DNA of 24,130 nucleotides, taken from the NCBI GenBank assembly GCA_938023895.1, contig CALJDH010000323.1, positions 1-24,130 of the forward strand, given 5' to 3'. Below the pieces are notes generated by a model. That model ran no database searches, was not told the DNA's origin, and worked only from the letters and a program-made list of their open reading frames with translations. How positions within the stretch are numbered: the first letter of the stretch is position 1; each line of letters begins with the position of its first letter. Positions 8,801-17,617 of this stretch are shown here, one piece after another. Made by a program: the position numbers and the translations under genes. Source of the DNA: an uncultured Aliiroseovarius sp. (GTDB taxonomy: Bacteria > Pseudomonadota > Alphaproteobacteria > Rhodobacterales > Rhodobacteraceae).

Positions 8801-9889
8801 TTACGGTTTACTGCTTGAGTTTCGAGGGGTTTTCGAAACGGGAAGGCTGATCCGAAACGCAGTGCGACCCGGTACAGAATTGACCGAAATCAGCGCCTCA
8901 TGATCTGTGATGATCTTGGACACCAAGGCCAGTCCCAGACCGGTGCCGTTTTCACGGCCCGACACGAACGGATCAAAGACATTGTCGGCGATATCAGGAG
9001 GAAGACCGGGACCATCATCAATGACCTCAACCTGAATGGGAAGGTGCGCTTGGTCTCCGTTCGGCAATGGTACACGCAAGCCGCTGTCATAGAATGTCTT
9101 CAGCGTGATATTCCCTGCATTACTAGAGGCTTCCGAGGCATTTTTGATCAAGTTCAGGAACACCTGCTGGATCTGGTCGGCGTCCACGAAAACATCCGGC
9201 AAGGACGGATCATAAAGCTTCGTGATCTCGACTCCCGAGGCATACCCCAGCTGCGCTGTCGCCCATGCACGGTCCAACAGATCATGGATGTTCGTCGGCT
9301 GACGTTCAGGGGGGCGCAGATCTCCGAACCGTTCGACCTGATCCAAGAGCGCGACGACGCGGCGGGTCTCGGCCACGATCAGATCGGTCATTTCCTGATC
9401 TTCAGGCGGCAGCGACATCGACAAAAGTTGTGCGGCACCCGAGATCCCCGCAAGTGGGTTTTTGATCTCATGTGCAAGCATCTCGGCCATGCCGATCGCC
9501 TGACGGGCCGCTGATTTCGTGTCTTGGACCTGCCCTAGCGTATCTGACCCACCGCGCGGCTGCAGGATCACGATGTAGCCTGCGGAAGGCCCTGTCTCTT
9601 CGGGCAGAGGGGCGATGCGTAGGTTGACGTCACGGGTGGCCCCATCCGACAGGCGCACATCTACGCCATCCACATACAGCGCATTGTTGCTTTCGCGGAC
9701 GCGCTTCAGAAGTTCGTCGAAATCCAGCGAAAACCCAAGCGTCACATTGGGGTGCCGGCCGACCAGCCGACGCTCGGACAGGTTCAGAAAGTTCTCGGCC
9801 GCCCCGTTGACGCGCAACACAAGCCCCTGACTGTCCAGTTCCAACCCCGGCACGGGCAAGACAGACCAGATGTGATCATCACGAGTCAT
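8801..9889 (-). CDS. ntrB: Nitrogen sensor kinase NtrB
   Basis: A 362-residue soluble histidine kinase/phosphatase that controls NtrC in response to the PII protein. It has a PAS-like N-terminus (about 8-112), a HisKA domain with H140 in [18 protein letters not shown], and an ATPase domain with N250 (NLIKNASEA), DGPGLP (292-297) and GTGLGLA (315-321). No membrane segment is visible, as usual for NtrB. Its ATG overlaps the dusB stop by four bases, giving the classic nifR3-ntrB-ntrC arrangement of Rhodobacter and Rhizobium. ntrC follows 11 bases downstream. Confidence 0.96.
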   Translation of the reverse strand: MTRDDHIWSVLPVPGLELDSQGLVLRVNGAAENFLNLSERRLVGRHPNVTLGFSLDFDELLKRVRESNNALYVDGVDVRLSDGATRDVNLRIAPLPEETGPSAGYIVILQPRGGSDTLGQVQDTKSAARQAIGMAEMLAHEIKNPLAGISGAAQLLSMSLPPEDQEMTDLIVAETRRVVALLDQVERFGDLRPPERQPTNIHDLLDRAWATAQLGYASGVEITKLYDPSLPDVFVDADQIQQVFLNLIKNASEASSNAGNITLKTFYDSGLRVPLPNGDQAHLPIQVEVIDDGPGLPPDIADNVFDPFVSGRENGTGLGLALVSKIITDHEALISVNSVPGRTAFRISLPVSKTPRNSSSKP

Positions 9890-10866
9890 GCGGCCTTCCT
9901 TTCCGGACTAAGGGCTTGGGGGATAAGATCAATTACTTGCTTTGGATCACGAGACGACAGAATTTGTCGCCGCAAATCCGGCGCTGTGCCTGCGTTATCC
10001 ATGTACCAGCCCAGATGCTTGCGTATGACGCGTGCGCCCAGATCGGGGCCATAGAAATCCAGACTGGCGCGATAGTGGTCCGCAACCAGCTGCGCCAAGG
10101 CACCTTCCTCTGGGATAACCGGTTCCGGCGCGCCGTAAAGGTAATGGGCGACTTGCGCCAACAACCAAGGCCGTCCGCCCGAACCGCGCCCGATCATCAC
10201 GCCGTCCGCACCACTTTGTTCAAGCGCTTGGCGTGCAGTGGCGCTGTCCACGATGTCTCCGTTCGCGATGACGGGGATCGACACCGCTTCTTTCACCGGA
10301 CGGATCGCGGCCCAGTTGGCCGTGCCTTTGTAAAACTGACAGCGGGTGCGCCCGTGGATGGTGATCAGCTGGATGCCTGCCCCCTCGGCCAACCGCGCCA
10401 GTTCGGGCGCGTTCAAGCTGCTGTCATCCCATCCCAGCCGGGTTTTCAGCGTGACGGGGATGCTGACTGCGCCGACAATCGCTTCGATCAAGCGCAAAGC
10501 GTGGTCCAAATCACGCATCAATGCCGAGCCAGACATGCCGCCGACTACTTTGCGCGCCGGGCAACCCATATTGATATCAATCAGCCGCGCGCCGTTCTGT
10601 TCGACCATGCGCGCTGCCTCGCCCGCCCAATAAACATCCCGCGCCGCCAGCTGGACCGAGGTCTTATCAAGCCCGAACCCCAGCTCGGCCCGTTCGCGGA
10701 CACCGGGTTTGGCCTGTACCATCTCTTGGCTGGCGACCATTTCGGAAACCACAAGGCCCGCCCCGAAAGACGAGACGAGATTGCGAAACGGCAAATCCGT
10801 GATCCCAGCCATCGGGGCCAGAATCACGGGTGTTTCCAATTGAAGGGGTCCGACGGAAAGAGACAT
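9886..10866 (-). CDS. dusB: tRNA dihydrouridine synthase DusB (NifR3)
   Basis: The chosen frame gives 326 residues, normal for this flavoprotein family, which reduces uridines in the tRNA D-loop. Visible marks are PVILAPMAGITDLPFR (the FMN-binding start of the TIM barrel), NMGCPARKV with the active-site cysteine, TLKTRLGWD, IHGRTRCQFY and ANGDI, then a C-terminal helical domain. The open frame extends to 11016, but the ATG at 10866 is preferred: it has AAGGAA (10872-10877) five bases upstream, and the barrel strand follows at once. The extra 50 upstream residues show no domain and would fill the divergent promoter region. The gene heads the ntr cluster, and its old name nifR3 comes from that position. 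Confidence 0.95.
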   Translation of the reverse strand: MSLSVGPLQLETPVILAPMAGITDLPFRNLVSSFGAGLVVSEMVASQEMVQAKPGVRERAELGFGLDKTSVQLAARDVYWAGEAARMVEQNGARLIDINMGCPARKVVGGMSGSALMRDLDHALRLIEAIVGAVSIPVTLKTRLGWDDSSLNAPELARLAEGAGIQLITIHGRTRCQFYKGTANWAAIRPVKEAVSIPVIANGDIVDSATARQALEQSGADGVMIGRGSGGRPWLLAQVAHYLYGAPEPVIPEEGALAQLVADHYRASLDFYGPDLGARVIRKHLGWYMDNAGTAPDLRRQILSSRDPKQVIDLIPQALSPERKAA

Positions 10867-10956
10867 GCTTATTCCTTGTGCATTGCGCATAGTTAGGGCT
10901 GACCGCCCGGAATATATCAATATTTCGCGGAGTATTCGAGCATCGGATTCACAAAC

Positions 10957-10987
10957 TGCACATTTTTTAGGCAGTTTTAGTGGTGCA
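10957..10987. promoter_or_regulatory. TGCAC / GGTGCA half-sites upstream of dusB
   Basis: In the 166-base divergent gap between dusB and ispDF, TGCAC (10957-10961) and GGTGCA (10982-10987) face each other, separated by 20-21 bases. These match the half-sites of the enteric NtrC operator, but there the halves lie only about five bases apart. They would sit about 90-120 bases before the dusB ATG, a sensible place for autoregulation of the ntr genes. No other gene or clear sigma-70 promoter was found in 10867-11032. Confidence 0.2.
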
Positions 10988-11032
10988 GACTGCAGAGTTG
11001 TCCTTCCTCTAAGCACAGCCTAAACAACATGT

Positions 11033-12187
11033 ATGACGACAGCAGCCATCATCGTGGCCGCCGGGCGCGGGACGCGTGCTGGTGGCGAGGTGCCAAAGCA
11101 ATGGCGCCAAATTGCCGGTAACAGCGTGGCCGCCCATACCGTGCAGGCGTTTCGGGCGCATCCCGAGGTCTCGCAGATTATTCTTGTGATTCACCCGGAT
11201 GATCACGGCTTTGCAGCCCCTATCGAGGGCGTCACTTTGGTGCATGGTGGGGCAACACGCGATACGAGCGTCTTTGCGGGGCTTCAGACACTGCAATCTA
11301 ACGCTCCGGATCGTGTTCTGATCCACGATGTTGCGCGGCCACTGGTCTCGGATAAGGTCATCCATGACGTGATTTCCGCGCTCGACCACGCGCCGGGTGC
11401 CGCCCCTGCCCTTCAAGTGACCGACGCCCTGTGGCGTGGGACGGATGGGAAAGTCACAGGCACGCAGGATCGCGCAGGGCTGTTTCGAGCGCAGACGCCT
11501 CAGGGTTTTCAATACGCCGACATTCTGGCTGCACACACAGCGCATACCGGTGGTGCCGCCGATGACGTCGAGGTCGCTCGCGCCGCCGGGTTGGACGTCA
11601 CAATTGTTGACGGCGATGAACAGAATTTGAAAATCACCGCACCCGGCGATTTCGCCCGGGCCGAGCGTCTGCTGATGCAGCGCCAAGACAAGAACAAGGA
11701 GAGCCGGATGGATATTCGTGTGGGCAGTGGCTACGACGTGCATGCGTTCACAGATGGGGATCACGTAATCCTCTGCGGCGTTAAAATCCCGCATGAGCGC
11801 AAGCTGAAGGGCCATTCGGACGCCGATGTGGGCATGCATGCTCTGACCGACGCCATTTACGGCGCGCTGGCGGATGGCGACATTGGCCAGCACTTCCCAC
11901 CGTCGGATCCCCAATGGAAGGGGGCTGCCAGCGACATCTTCCTGCGCCATGCGGTCGCGCTGTCGGGTGAACGCGGCTATCGGATCTCGAATGTCGATGT
12001 GACGCTGATCTGCGAGCAGCCCAAGATTGGTCCGCATGCGCTGGCCATGCGCGAAGCGCTGTCTGACATCATGGGATTGGCCGTGGATCAGGTCAGCGTG
12101 AAAGCCACCACCAGCGAGCGTCTTGGCTTTACTGGGCGGTCGGAAGGCATCGCCTCGATGGCCACAGCGACCCTGATCGGAGCGTGA
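11033..12187 (+). CDS. ispDF: Bifunctional IspD/IspF (MEP isoprenoid pathway)
   Basis: A 384-residue fusion of two steps of the non-mevalonate pathway. Residues 1-about 220 are IspD (MEP cytidylyltransferase): nucleotide-binding AAGRGTRAG (9-17), PKQW (21-24), HDVARPL (98-104) and QTPQGF (154-159). Residues 226-384 are IspF (MECDP synthase): metal ligands D235 and H237 in GYDVHAF, H269 in DVGMHAL, and [13 protein letters not shown] near the end. The fusion is common in alphaproteobacteria. The IspF part begins with its own ATG (11708) behind AAGGAGAG, so separate IspF could be made. The first ATG has no obvious Shine-Dalgarno. pgpA follows after one base. Confidence 0.97.
   Translation: MTTAAIIVAAGRGTRAGGEVPKQWRQIAGNSVAAHTVQAFRAHPEVSQIILVIHPDDHGFAAPIEGVTLVHGGATRDTSVFAGLQTLQSNAPDRVLIHDVARPLVSDKVIHDVISALDHAPGAAPALQVTDALWRGTDGKVTGTQDRAGLFRAQTPQGFQYADILAAHTAHTGGAADDVEVARAAGLDVTIVDGDEQNLKITAPGDFARAERLLMQRQDKNKESRMDIRVGSGYDVHAFTDGDHVILCGVKIPHERKLKGHSDADVGMHALTDAIYGALADGDIGQHFPPSDPQWKGAASDIFLRHAVALSGERGYRISNVDVTLICEQPKIGPHALAMREALSDIMGLAVDQVSVKATTSERLGFTGRSEGIASMATATLIGA
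11696..11710 (+). promoter_or_regulatory. Internal ribosome binding site and ATG for IspF
   Basis: Inside ispDF, at the exact junction between the two domains, AAGGAGAG (11696-11703) lies ahead of an in-frame ATG (11708); its AGGAG core is six bases away. The string AGGAGAGCCGGATG is identical to the start region of trkA in this window. The sequence is clear; use as a real internal start is inference. Confidence 0.45.
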
Positions 12188-12188
12188 T

Positions 12189-12689
12189 ATGACCCCCTCG
12201 ACAGCCAAACTGATCGCCACCTTCTTCTATTCAGGCCTGATGCGCCCGGCCCCCGGCACATGGGGCAGTCTGGCCGCCTTGCCCGCCGCTTGGATTTTGC
12301 ACCAGATCGGTGGCCCCGTCGCCCTGACTGGCGCGACCATTTTGGCCTATCTGATCGGCGTGAAAGCGACCGAAGCCTATACGGCTGGCAAATCCGACCA
12401 CGATCCCTCGGAAGTGGTGATCGACGAAGTCGTCGGCATGTGGATCGCGCTGTTCCCCGTATCCTTCGGCGCGCGGATGATGGGCGCGGACATTCTGGCG
12501 CTCTATCCCGGCTGGATCGTCGCCTTCTTGGCGTTCCGTCTGTTTGACATCACCAAATTGGGCCCAATTGGCAAAGCCGACCGGCGCGGAGATGCCACCG
12601 GCGTCATGATGGATGACGTCTGGGCCGGTGTCGCGGCCGCGATCGTTGTGATCGTCGCAGCCTATGCTGCACATGGGCTGATGGCATGA
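12189..12689 (+). CDS. pgpA: Phosphatidylglycerophosphatase A
   Basis: A 166-residue inner membrane protein of the PgpA family, which dephosphorylates phosphatidylglycerophosphate in phosphatidylglycerol synthesis. Family marks are RPAPGTWGS (19-27), the acidic DPSEVVIDEVVG (72-83), FRLFDITKLGPI (116-127) and MDDVWAG (141-147). Hydrophobic helices separate them. The ATG comes one base after the ispDF stop, and the stop overlaps the next gene by four bases (ATGA), so the three genes are a tightly coupled operon although their pathways differ. Confidence 0.95.
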   Translation: MTPSTAKLIATFFYSGLMRPAPGTWGSLAALPAAWILHQIGGPVALTGATILAYLIGVKATEAYTAGKSDHDPSEVVIDEVVGMWIALFPVSFGARMMGADILALYPGWIVAFLAFRLFDITKLGPIGKADRRGDATGVMMDDVWAGVAAAIVVIVAAYAAHGLMA

Positions 12690-13171
12690 GCGACACCGCC
12701 GCCCTTCTGGACCTCTGCCGCGCGCACGGTTTGAAACTGGCCACGGCGGAAAGTTGCACCGGCGGCATGGTCGGCGCTTGGCTGACCGAGGTGCCGGGCA
12801 GTTCTGACGTTTTCGATCGCGGCTTCATCACCTATTCCAACGCGGCAAAGCGGGGCATGCTGGGCGTCACCTCGGACAGCTTGGAGGCATTCGGGGCTGT
12901 CTCCGAGCAAGTCGCGGCTGAAATGGCGTCCGGTGCTCTGGTCCGATCAGAGGCGAATATCGCCGTCTCGATCACCGGGATCGCGGGCCCCGGCGGGTCC
13001 GAGCACAAGCCCGAGGGGCGCGTCTGTTTCGGACTGGCCTATGGCGATACAGTCCATGTGGAAACGCAGGAATTCGGGGCGATCGGGCGCGACAAGGTGC
13101 GCGAGGCTGCTGCAAAACGCGCCATTGCACTGCTCATACAAGGGGCAAACCTAAAATCTGACCGCGCCTGA
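12686..13171 (+). CDS. CinA C-terminal-domain protein (PncC-type nicotinamide-nucleotide amidase)
   Basis: A 161-residue stand-alone CinA C-terminal domain. Visible motifs are the N-terminal ESCTGG (22-27) and SITGIAGPGG (95-104), followed by KPEGRVCFG. Members of this family such as PncC deamidate nicotinamide mononucleotide in NAD salvage, and the domain is also annotated as competence/damage-inducible CinA. The N-terminal molybdopterin-binding half of full-length CinA is absent, as is normal for this class. It is the last gene of the ispDF-pgpA unit. After it, 13172-13343 (172 bases) holds a weak 5-bp hairpin (13183-13199) with no T-run, and the amt leader. Confidence 0.9.
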   Translation: MSDTAALLDLCRAHGLKLATAESCTGGMVGAWLTEVPGSSDVFDRGFITYSNAAKRGMLGVTSDSLEAFGAVSEQVAAEMASGALVRSEANIAVSITGIAGPGGSEHKPEGRVCFGLAYGDTVHVETQEFGAIGRDKVREAAAKRAIALLIQGANLKSDRA

Positions 13172-13343
13172 TCCGTTCGCATCACGCGCAATCTGCGTGC
13201 AATGCCCTAAGCATCACGCCTATTAATTAAGCAGACTTTGTTTTCCGCCCCGCATTCTCCTTCGAAATGCGCGTTCCGGGTGCCTAGCGCCAGAAATTCC
13301 ACCACACCCCTCTTCAACGGTTTCAAACCCGAAGGAGGGGAAT

Positions 13344-14525
13344 ATGAACGGCGCAGATACCGCCTGGATCATCGTAGCCACCGCATTGGTGCTTTTCATG
13401 TCATTGCCAGGACTGGCGCTGTTCTATGGCGGCCTTGTACGGGCGCGCAACGTGCTGAGTGTGTTCATGCACGTCTACGCCATAGCCTGCCTGATGAGCA
13501 TCCTGTGGCTGGCCTTTGGCTATACCATCGCCTTTGGCGACGCCTCGCATGGCTGGTTCGGCTCGCTGGACAAGGCGTTCTTGTCAGGCGTCACCGCCGA
13601 CAGCCTGTCGGGCACCCTGCCCGAGGTCCTGTTCTTTGCCTTCCAGATGACCTTCGCAATCATCACGCCCGCACTGATCGTAGGCGCATATGTAGAGCGC
13701 GTGGGCTTTGGCTTTGTCCTGACATTTTCGTCGCTGTGGATGCTGCTGTGCTACGCCCCCGTGGTCCACTGGATTTGGGGCGGCGGCGCTCTGGCTGATG
13801 GCGGCATCTTTGGCGAGATCGGCACCCGCGACTTTGCAGGCGGCATCGTGGTGCACGAAACCGCAGGCATCGCAGCCTTGATGATTGCCGTAGCCCTTGG
13901 CCCGCGCAAACACCGCACCACCCCGCCCCACGCCCCGTGGATGGTCTTTGTAGGCGCAGCCATGCTGTGGGTCGGTTGGTTCGGCTTTAATGGCGGCTCG
14001 CAACTGGCTGCAGACGGCGGCGCAGCAATGGCCATCACCGTCACCCATATCTCGGCCGCCACAGCGTCGCTGAGCTGGGCGCTGTATGAAAAGATCAAAT
14101 ACGGTAAGGCCAGCCTTGTGGGCATCGTGACCGGTACCATCGCGGGTCTTGCCTCGATCACGCCTGCTTCTGGCTTTGTCGGCCCAATCGCGGCGTTGAT
14201 CATCGGTGCCGTCGCTGGTGTCCTGTGTCAGGAAGCGGTAAACTTCATCCGCAACAAGCTGCAGATCGACGATACGCTGGACGTCTTCGCCGTGCACGGC
14301 GTCGGCGGCATCTTCGGGACGATCATGATCGCCGTCTTCGGTCAGGGAAGTTTTGTAGCCCAGTTCGGCGCGCTGATTATTGTTGGTGTCTTCACCTTCG
14401 TCGTCACCTACGTGCTGATCAAACTGACCGCCGCCATCACGCCACTGCGCGTTGATCTGGAAAGCGAAGTCAACGGTCTGGACCTGTCGGCCCACGGCGA
14501 ACGCGCCTACGACATCACCTCGTAA
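13344..14525 (+). CDS. amt: Ammonium transporter (Amt family)
   Basis: A 393-residue membrane protein of the Amt/Rh family, which moves ammonium across the inner membrane. The twin pore histidines are H171 (GGIVVHETAG) and H318 (FAVHGVGG). The signature runs from DFAGG (163-167) into the H171 helix, and the early FYGGLVRARN (27-36) and HWIWGGGAL (142-150) are typical. About eleven hydrophobic helices can be seen. There is no separate signal peptide; the first residues go straight into helix one. GAAGGAGGGG gives a strong ribosome binding site. There is no glnK/glnB next to it, so it is an orphan amt despite the ntr genes nearby. A strong terminator follows. Confidence 0.95.
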   Translation: MNGADTAWIIVATALVLFMSLPGLALFYGGLVRARNVLSVFMHVYAIACLMSILWLAFGYTIAFGDASHGWFGSLDKAFLSGVTADSLSGTLPEVLFFAFQMTFAIITPALIVGAYVERVGFGFVLTFSSLWMLLCYAPVVHWIWGGGALADGGIFGEIGTRDFAGGIVVHETAGIAALMIAVALGPRKHRTTPPHAPWMVFVGAAMLWVGWFGFNGGSQLAADGGAAMAITVTHISAATASLSWALYEKIKYGKASLVGIVTGTIAGLASITPASGFVGPIAALIIGAVAGVLCQEAVNFIRNKLQIDDTLDVFAVHGVGGIFGTIMIAVFGQGSFVAQFGALIIVGVFTFVVTYVLIKLTAAITPLRVDLESEVNGLDLSAHGERAYDITS

Positions 14526-14546
14526 CACCGTACACTCACGGCTTTG

Positions 14547-14583
14547 GGAAAGGCGAAGGCGCAAGCTTTCGCCTTTTCCTTTT
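14547..14583 (+). terminator. Rho-independent terminator of amt
   Basis: A long stem starts 22 bases after the amt stop: GGAAAGGCGAAGGC pairs with GCTTTCGCCTTTTCC around a GCAA-type loop, with one bulged T and one G-T pair, and is followed by TTTT. It should isolate amt from the downstream gene. Confidence 0.88.
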
Positions 14584-14605
14584 GCACCATACGCTTGGCG
14601 CTCTC

Positions 14606-14634
14606 TTGAAAGCTTTGTGCCAAGTGCCCATAAG
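14606..14634 (+). promoter_or_regulatory. Candidate sigma-70 promoter of the CorC/HlyC gene
   Basis: TTGAAA (14606-14611) and CATAAG (14629-14634) are 17 bases apart, in the short space between the amt terminator and the next start, where a promoter is required. The inverted repeat CTTGGC (14594-14599) / GCCAAG (14619-14624) brackets the -35 box and could be an operator. Confidence 0.4.
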
Positions 14635-14659
14635 AATGTGCAGAACAATGGAGTTTTCT

Positions 14660-15946
14660 ATGGACGTGGGTTTAGACACCGGATTTTGGATCAGCTGCGC
14701 GGCGATTGCGGGGCTTTTGGTTCTGTCTGCCTTCTTCTCTGGCTCGGAAACGGCGCTGACGGCGGCCTCGCGCGGAAAACTCCGCTCGCGTGCGGACAAA
14801 GGTGATCGGGGCGCAGATCGTGCTCTGAACATCACCGAGGACAATGAACGCCTGATCGGCTCGGTCCTTCTGGGCAACAACCTTGTGAACATTCTGGCGA
14901 CCTCGCTGGCGACCGCCTTGTTCACGCGCCTCTTCGGCGACAGCGGCGTGGCGCTGGCCACGCTGGTCATGACCCTGCTGGTCCTGATCTTTGCCGAGGT
15001 GCTGCCCAAGACCTATGCCATCACCCGCCCCGAAATGGCCGCCTCACGCGCCTCGGGCCCGATTGCGTTGATCATTCTAGTCTTTGCCCCGATCGTATCT
15101 GCCGTGCGCATGATCACGCGCGGCGTACTAAGCCTGTTTGGCGTGAAGACCGATCCTGACAGCCAAATCCTTGCTGTGCGCGAGGAAATCATGGGGGCGA
15201 TTGCGCTGGGCCACTCGGAAGGCGCAGTAGAAAAGGAAGACCGCGACCGTCTTCTGGGCGCGCTGGATCTGGGCGACCGCGCGGTCGAGGAAATCATGCT
15301 CCACCGTAGTCAGATCGAGATGATCGACGCCGATGCCCCCGCCGTTGAGGTGCTGGAACAAATTCTGGAATCGCGTCACACCCGCCTGCCGATCTATCGC
15401 GACGAACCAGAAAACATCATCGGTGTAATCCACGCCAAGGATCTGTCGCGGTCCATGTATGCGTTCCAACGCGAAGGTAAAAAGATCGAAGAATTTGACG
15501 TGCTTCAGGTGGCGATGGAACCCTATTTCATCCCTGAAACCACAACGCTTGATGACCAGATGCGCGAGTTTCTGAAGCGCCATACGCATTTTGCGCTGGT
15601 GGTCGACGAATATGGCTCGCTCGAGGGGTTGATCACGCTGGAAGACATTCTGGAAGAAATCGTTGGCGAGATCACCGATGAATTTGACGTCCAGACCGAG
15701 CATGAGATCAAGTCGCAAAGCGACGGCAGCTTCATGGTTGAAGGCAGCGTCACCATCCGCGACCTGAACCGCGCGAAGGACTGGCAGTTGCCTGACGAAG
15801 AAGCCAACACCATCGCAGGTCTGGTCATCCACGAAGCACAGATGATCCCCAACGAAGGTCAGGTGTTCAGCTTCCACGGGTTCCGGTTCGAGGTGGTAAA
15901 ACGCAACGGAAACCGGATCGAGCAGCTACGCATTCGTCCGCTGTAA
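14660..15946 (+). CDS. CorC/HlyC-family membrane protein (CNNM + CBS domains)
   Basis: From the ATG at 14660 the protein has 428 residues. The N-terminal CNNM/DUF21 membrane domain (about 1-185) has FSGSETALTAASR (26-38), GNNLVNILATS (72-82) and AEVLPKT (112-118). A CBS pair follows (about 205-330, with HTRLPIYRDEPENIIGVIH and FALVVDEYGSLEGLITLED), then the CorC_HlyC domain (about 345-425). Members are linked to magnesium/cobalt efflux or export and to membrane integrity; the hemolysin label is historical. The frame is open from 14582, but GGAG six bases before 14660 and the direct run into the first helix favour this start. The earlier ATG at 14648 is possible and would add four residues. 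Confidence 0.9.
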   Translation: MDVGLDTGFWISCAAIAGLLVLSAFFSGSETALTAASRGKLRSRADKGDRGADRALNITEDNERLIGSVLLGNNLVNILATSLATALFTRLFGDSGVALATLVMTLLVLIFAEVLPKTYAITRPEMAASRASGPIALIILVFAPIVSAVRMITRGVLSLFGVKTDPDSQILAVREEIMGAIALGHSEGAVEKEDRDRLLGALDLGDRAVEEIMLHRSQIEMIDADAPAVEVLEQILESRHTRLPIYRDEPENIIGVIHAKDLSRSMYAFQREGKKIEEFDVLQVAMEPYFIPETTTLDDQMREFLKRHTHFALVVDEYGSLEGLITLEDILEEIVGEITDEFDVQTEHEIKSQSDGSFMVEGSVTIRDLNRAKDWQLPDEEANTIAGLVIHEAQMIPNEGQVFSFHGFRFEVVKRNGNRIEQLRIRPL

Positions 15947-15971
15947 GCGTGCAGCGCATAGGAGGCGTTGA

Positions 15972-15987
15972 TCCCGCTATGGCGGGA
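15972..15987. terminator. Hairpin between convergent genes
   Basis: TCCCGC and GCGGGA form a perfect 6-bp stem with loop TATG in the 46 bases between the convergent CorC-like and DUF853 genes. It begins 5 bases after the DUF853 stop and about 25 bases after the other. T-runs are poor on both strands, so termination may be partial. Confidence 0.45.
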
Positions 15988-15992
15988 CCCGT

Positions 15993-17534
15993 TTAGCGCC
16001 CTTTAAACAGGGATCCCAGAATGCCACGCACGATGCGTTTGCCTGTGGTGCCTTTGAGCTCTTTCAGCACAACATCGGTCACGGCTTTGCCGAACCCGCC
16101 GGAGGACTTTCTGCGTGACGTAGACCGCCCCACCTTGCTGCCTGAATAGCGACGGCCCGCACGGTATTCGCGTTCCGCGACACTTTCCGCTTCTTCTTCC
16201 AGGCGTTCAGCTTCCTCTGCCGCTTGCGCTGCATCTGCGGCCCGTTTGGTCAGCACCTCATAGGCGCTTTCACGGTCCTGAAGGGTTTCGTACTTTCCAG
16301 CAATCGGCGAGGCGTCAATCAATGCCTTCCTCTCGGACGGTTCAATTGGCCCAAGTTGTGACGAGGGCGGACGGATCAGAGTACGTTCAACGACGCCCGG
16401 CGCGCCTTTGGACTCCAGAAACGAGGTCACCGCCTCGCCTACGCCTACTTCGCGGATGGAGTCTTCGGTCGAAAAACGCGGGTTATCGCGATAGGTTTCG
16501 GCAGCCTGCTTCAGCGCGCGGCGGTCTTTAGCGGTGAAAGCGCGCAAGGCGTGCTGTACGCGGTTGCCCAGCTGGCCCAGAATGTCTTCAGGCACATCGG
16601 CAGGGTTCTGGGTGACGAAATAGACGCCAACGCCCTTGGAGCGGATCAAGCGTGCGACCTGTTCAACCTTGTCGACAAGCGCCTTGGGGGCGTCGTCGAA
16701 CAACAGATGCGCCTCATCAAAAAAGAAAACCAGCTTAGGCTTGTCAGGATCGCCGACCTCTGGAAGTTCCTCGAACAGTTCAGACAACAGCCAAAGCAGG
16801 AAAGTCGCATAAAGGCGCGGCGCACCCATCAGCTTGTCAGAGGCCAAGATCGAAATCCGTCCGCGCCCGTCCGTGTCGGTGCGCATGATGTCAGACAACT
16901 CCAACGCGGGTTCACCAAACAGCTTGTGGCCACCTTGGTTTTCCAGCACCAAAAGTGCGCGCTGGATGGCGCCGATGGAGGCCGTCGAGACATTCCCGTA
17001 GCGCAGCGACAGATCCTTGGCGTTCTCGCCGACCCAGACCAAAAGCGCCTGAAGGTCTTTCAGATCCAGAAGCCCAAGACCCTGCTCGTCGGCCACGCGG
17101 AAGGCAATGTTCAGCACCCCTTCCTGCGCGTCGGTCAACTCCAACAGGCGCGACAGCAGAAGCGGCCCCATCTCGGACACGGTGGTGCGGATTGGATGAC
17201 CCTGATCGCCGTAGAGATCCCAGAACGTGACCGGGAAAGCGCCATAGGTGTAATCGTCGAACCCAATCTTTTCAGCGCGTGAGGTAAAGGCCTCATGCAG
17301 CTTGAACCCCTCGCTGCCTGCCTTGGCCAAACCAGATAGATCGCCTTTTACATCCGACAGGAACACCGGCACGCCTTGAGCGGCAAAGCTTTCGGCCATG
17401 ATCTGCAACGTCACGGTCTTCCCGGTGCCCGTAGCCCCCGCGACCAGCCCGTGGCGGTTTGCGTATTTCAGCAACAGCCCCTGCTTCTCGCTGTAACCTT
17501 CGCCGCCACCACCAATGAAAATCGTACCGTCCAC
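15993..17534 (-). CDS. HerA/YjgR-like ATPase, DUF853 family
   Basis: 513 residues from a GTG start. Walker A GATGTGKT (33-40) and Walker [11 protein letters not shown] (catalytic D273/E274) define a HerA/FtsK-type ATPase. [18 protein letters not shown] (308-325) is typical of the YjgR/DUF853 group. The C-terminus has an Ala/Glu-rich coiled-coil segment (about 432-460), a basic stretch, and a tail ending in SLFKGR. The frame is open to an ATG at 17618, but the GTG at 17534 has a perfect AGGAGG seven bases upstream, and the conserved DGTIFIGGG follows directly; the 28 extra residues look non-conserved. The cellular function of the family is not established. It is a single gene, convergent with the CorC-like gene. 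Confidence 0.88.
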   Translation of the reverse strand: MDGTIFIGGGGEGYSEKQGLLLKYANRHGLVAGATGTGKTVTLQIMAESFAAQGVPVFLSDVKGDLSGLAKAGSEGFKLHEAFTSRAEKIGFDDYTYGAFPVTFWDLYGDQGHPIRTTVSEMGPLLLSRLLELTDAQEGVLNIAFRVADEQGLGLLDLKDLQALLVWVGENAKDLSLRYGNVSTASIGAIQRALLVLENQGGHKLFGEPALELSDIMRTDTDGRGRISILASDKLMGAPRLYATFLLWLLSELFEELPEVGDPDKPKLVFFFDEAHLLFDDAPKALVDKVEQVARLIRSKGVGVYFVTQNPADVPEDILGQLGNRVQHALRAFTAKDRRALKQAAETYRDNPRFSTEDSIREVGVGEAVTSFLESKGAPGVVERTLIRPPSSQLGPIEPSERKALIDASPIAGKYETLQDRESAYEVLTKRAADAAQAAEEAERLEEEAESVAEREYRAGRRYSGSKVGRSTSRRKSSGGFGKAVTDVVLKELKGTTGKRIVRGILGSLFKGR

Positions 17535-17541
17535 GTGCTTG

Positions 17542-17547
17542 CCTCCT
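17542..17547 (-). promoter_or_regulatory. Ribosome binding site fixing the DUF853 start
   Basis: On the minus strand AGGAGG lies seven bases before the GTG at 17534. This perfect Shine-Dalgarno decides against the upstream in-frame ATG at 17618. Confidence 0.8.
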
Positions 17548-17563
17548 GGGCCAATAAACAATC

Positions 17564-17576
17564 TTGTCTGAGACAA
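17564..17576. promoter_or_regulatory. Palindrome upstream of the DUF853 gene
   Basis: TTGTCT and AGACAA flank one base, a perfect 6-1-6 dyad 30-42 bases before the DUF853 start codon. This is a plausible operator position for that gene, and also for any plus-strand transcript starting just to the right. I cannot assign the binding protein. Confidence 0.3.
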
Positions 17577-17617
17577 TACTAAATTAACCAACACAGGCCA
17601 TACTGTATTCATTCCCA

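Noticed and set aside
9916..10896. Plus-strand open frame of 326 codons antisense to dusB
   Set aside because: Shadow of dusB, with no motifs or plausible start context.
10867..11016. Longer dusB start adding 50 residues
   Set aside because: The added part lacks conserved features and a good ribosome binding site, and would occupy the divergent promoter region; the ATG at 10866 has AAGGAA correctly placed.
11009..12220. Minus-strand open frame of 403 codons antisense to ispDF
   Set aside because: The plus strand encodes a complete IspDF with catalytic residues; the antisense product has no family features.
13584..14648. Minus-strand open frame of 354 codons antisense to amt
   Set aside because: Asp/Gly/His-rich shadow; amt on the other strand is complete.
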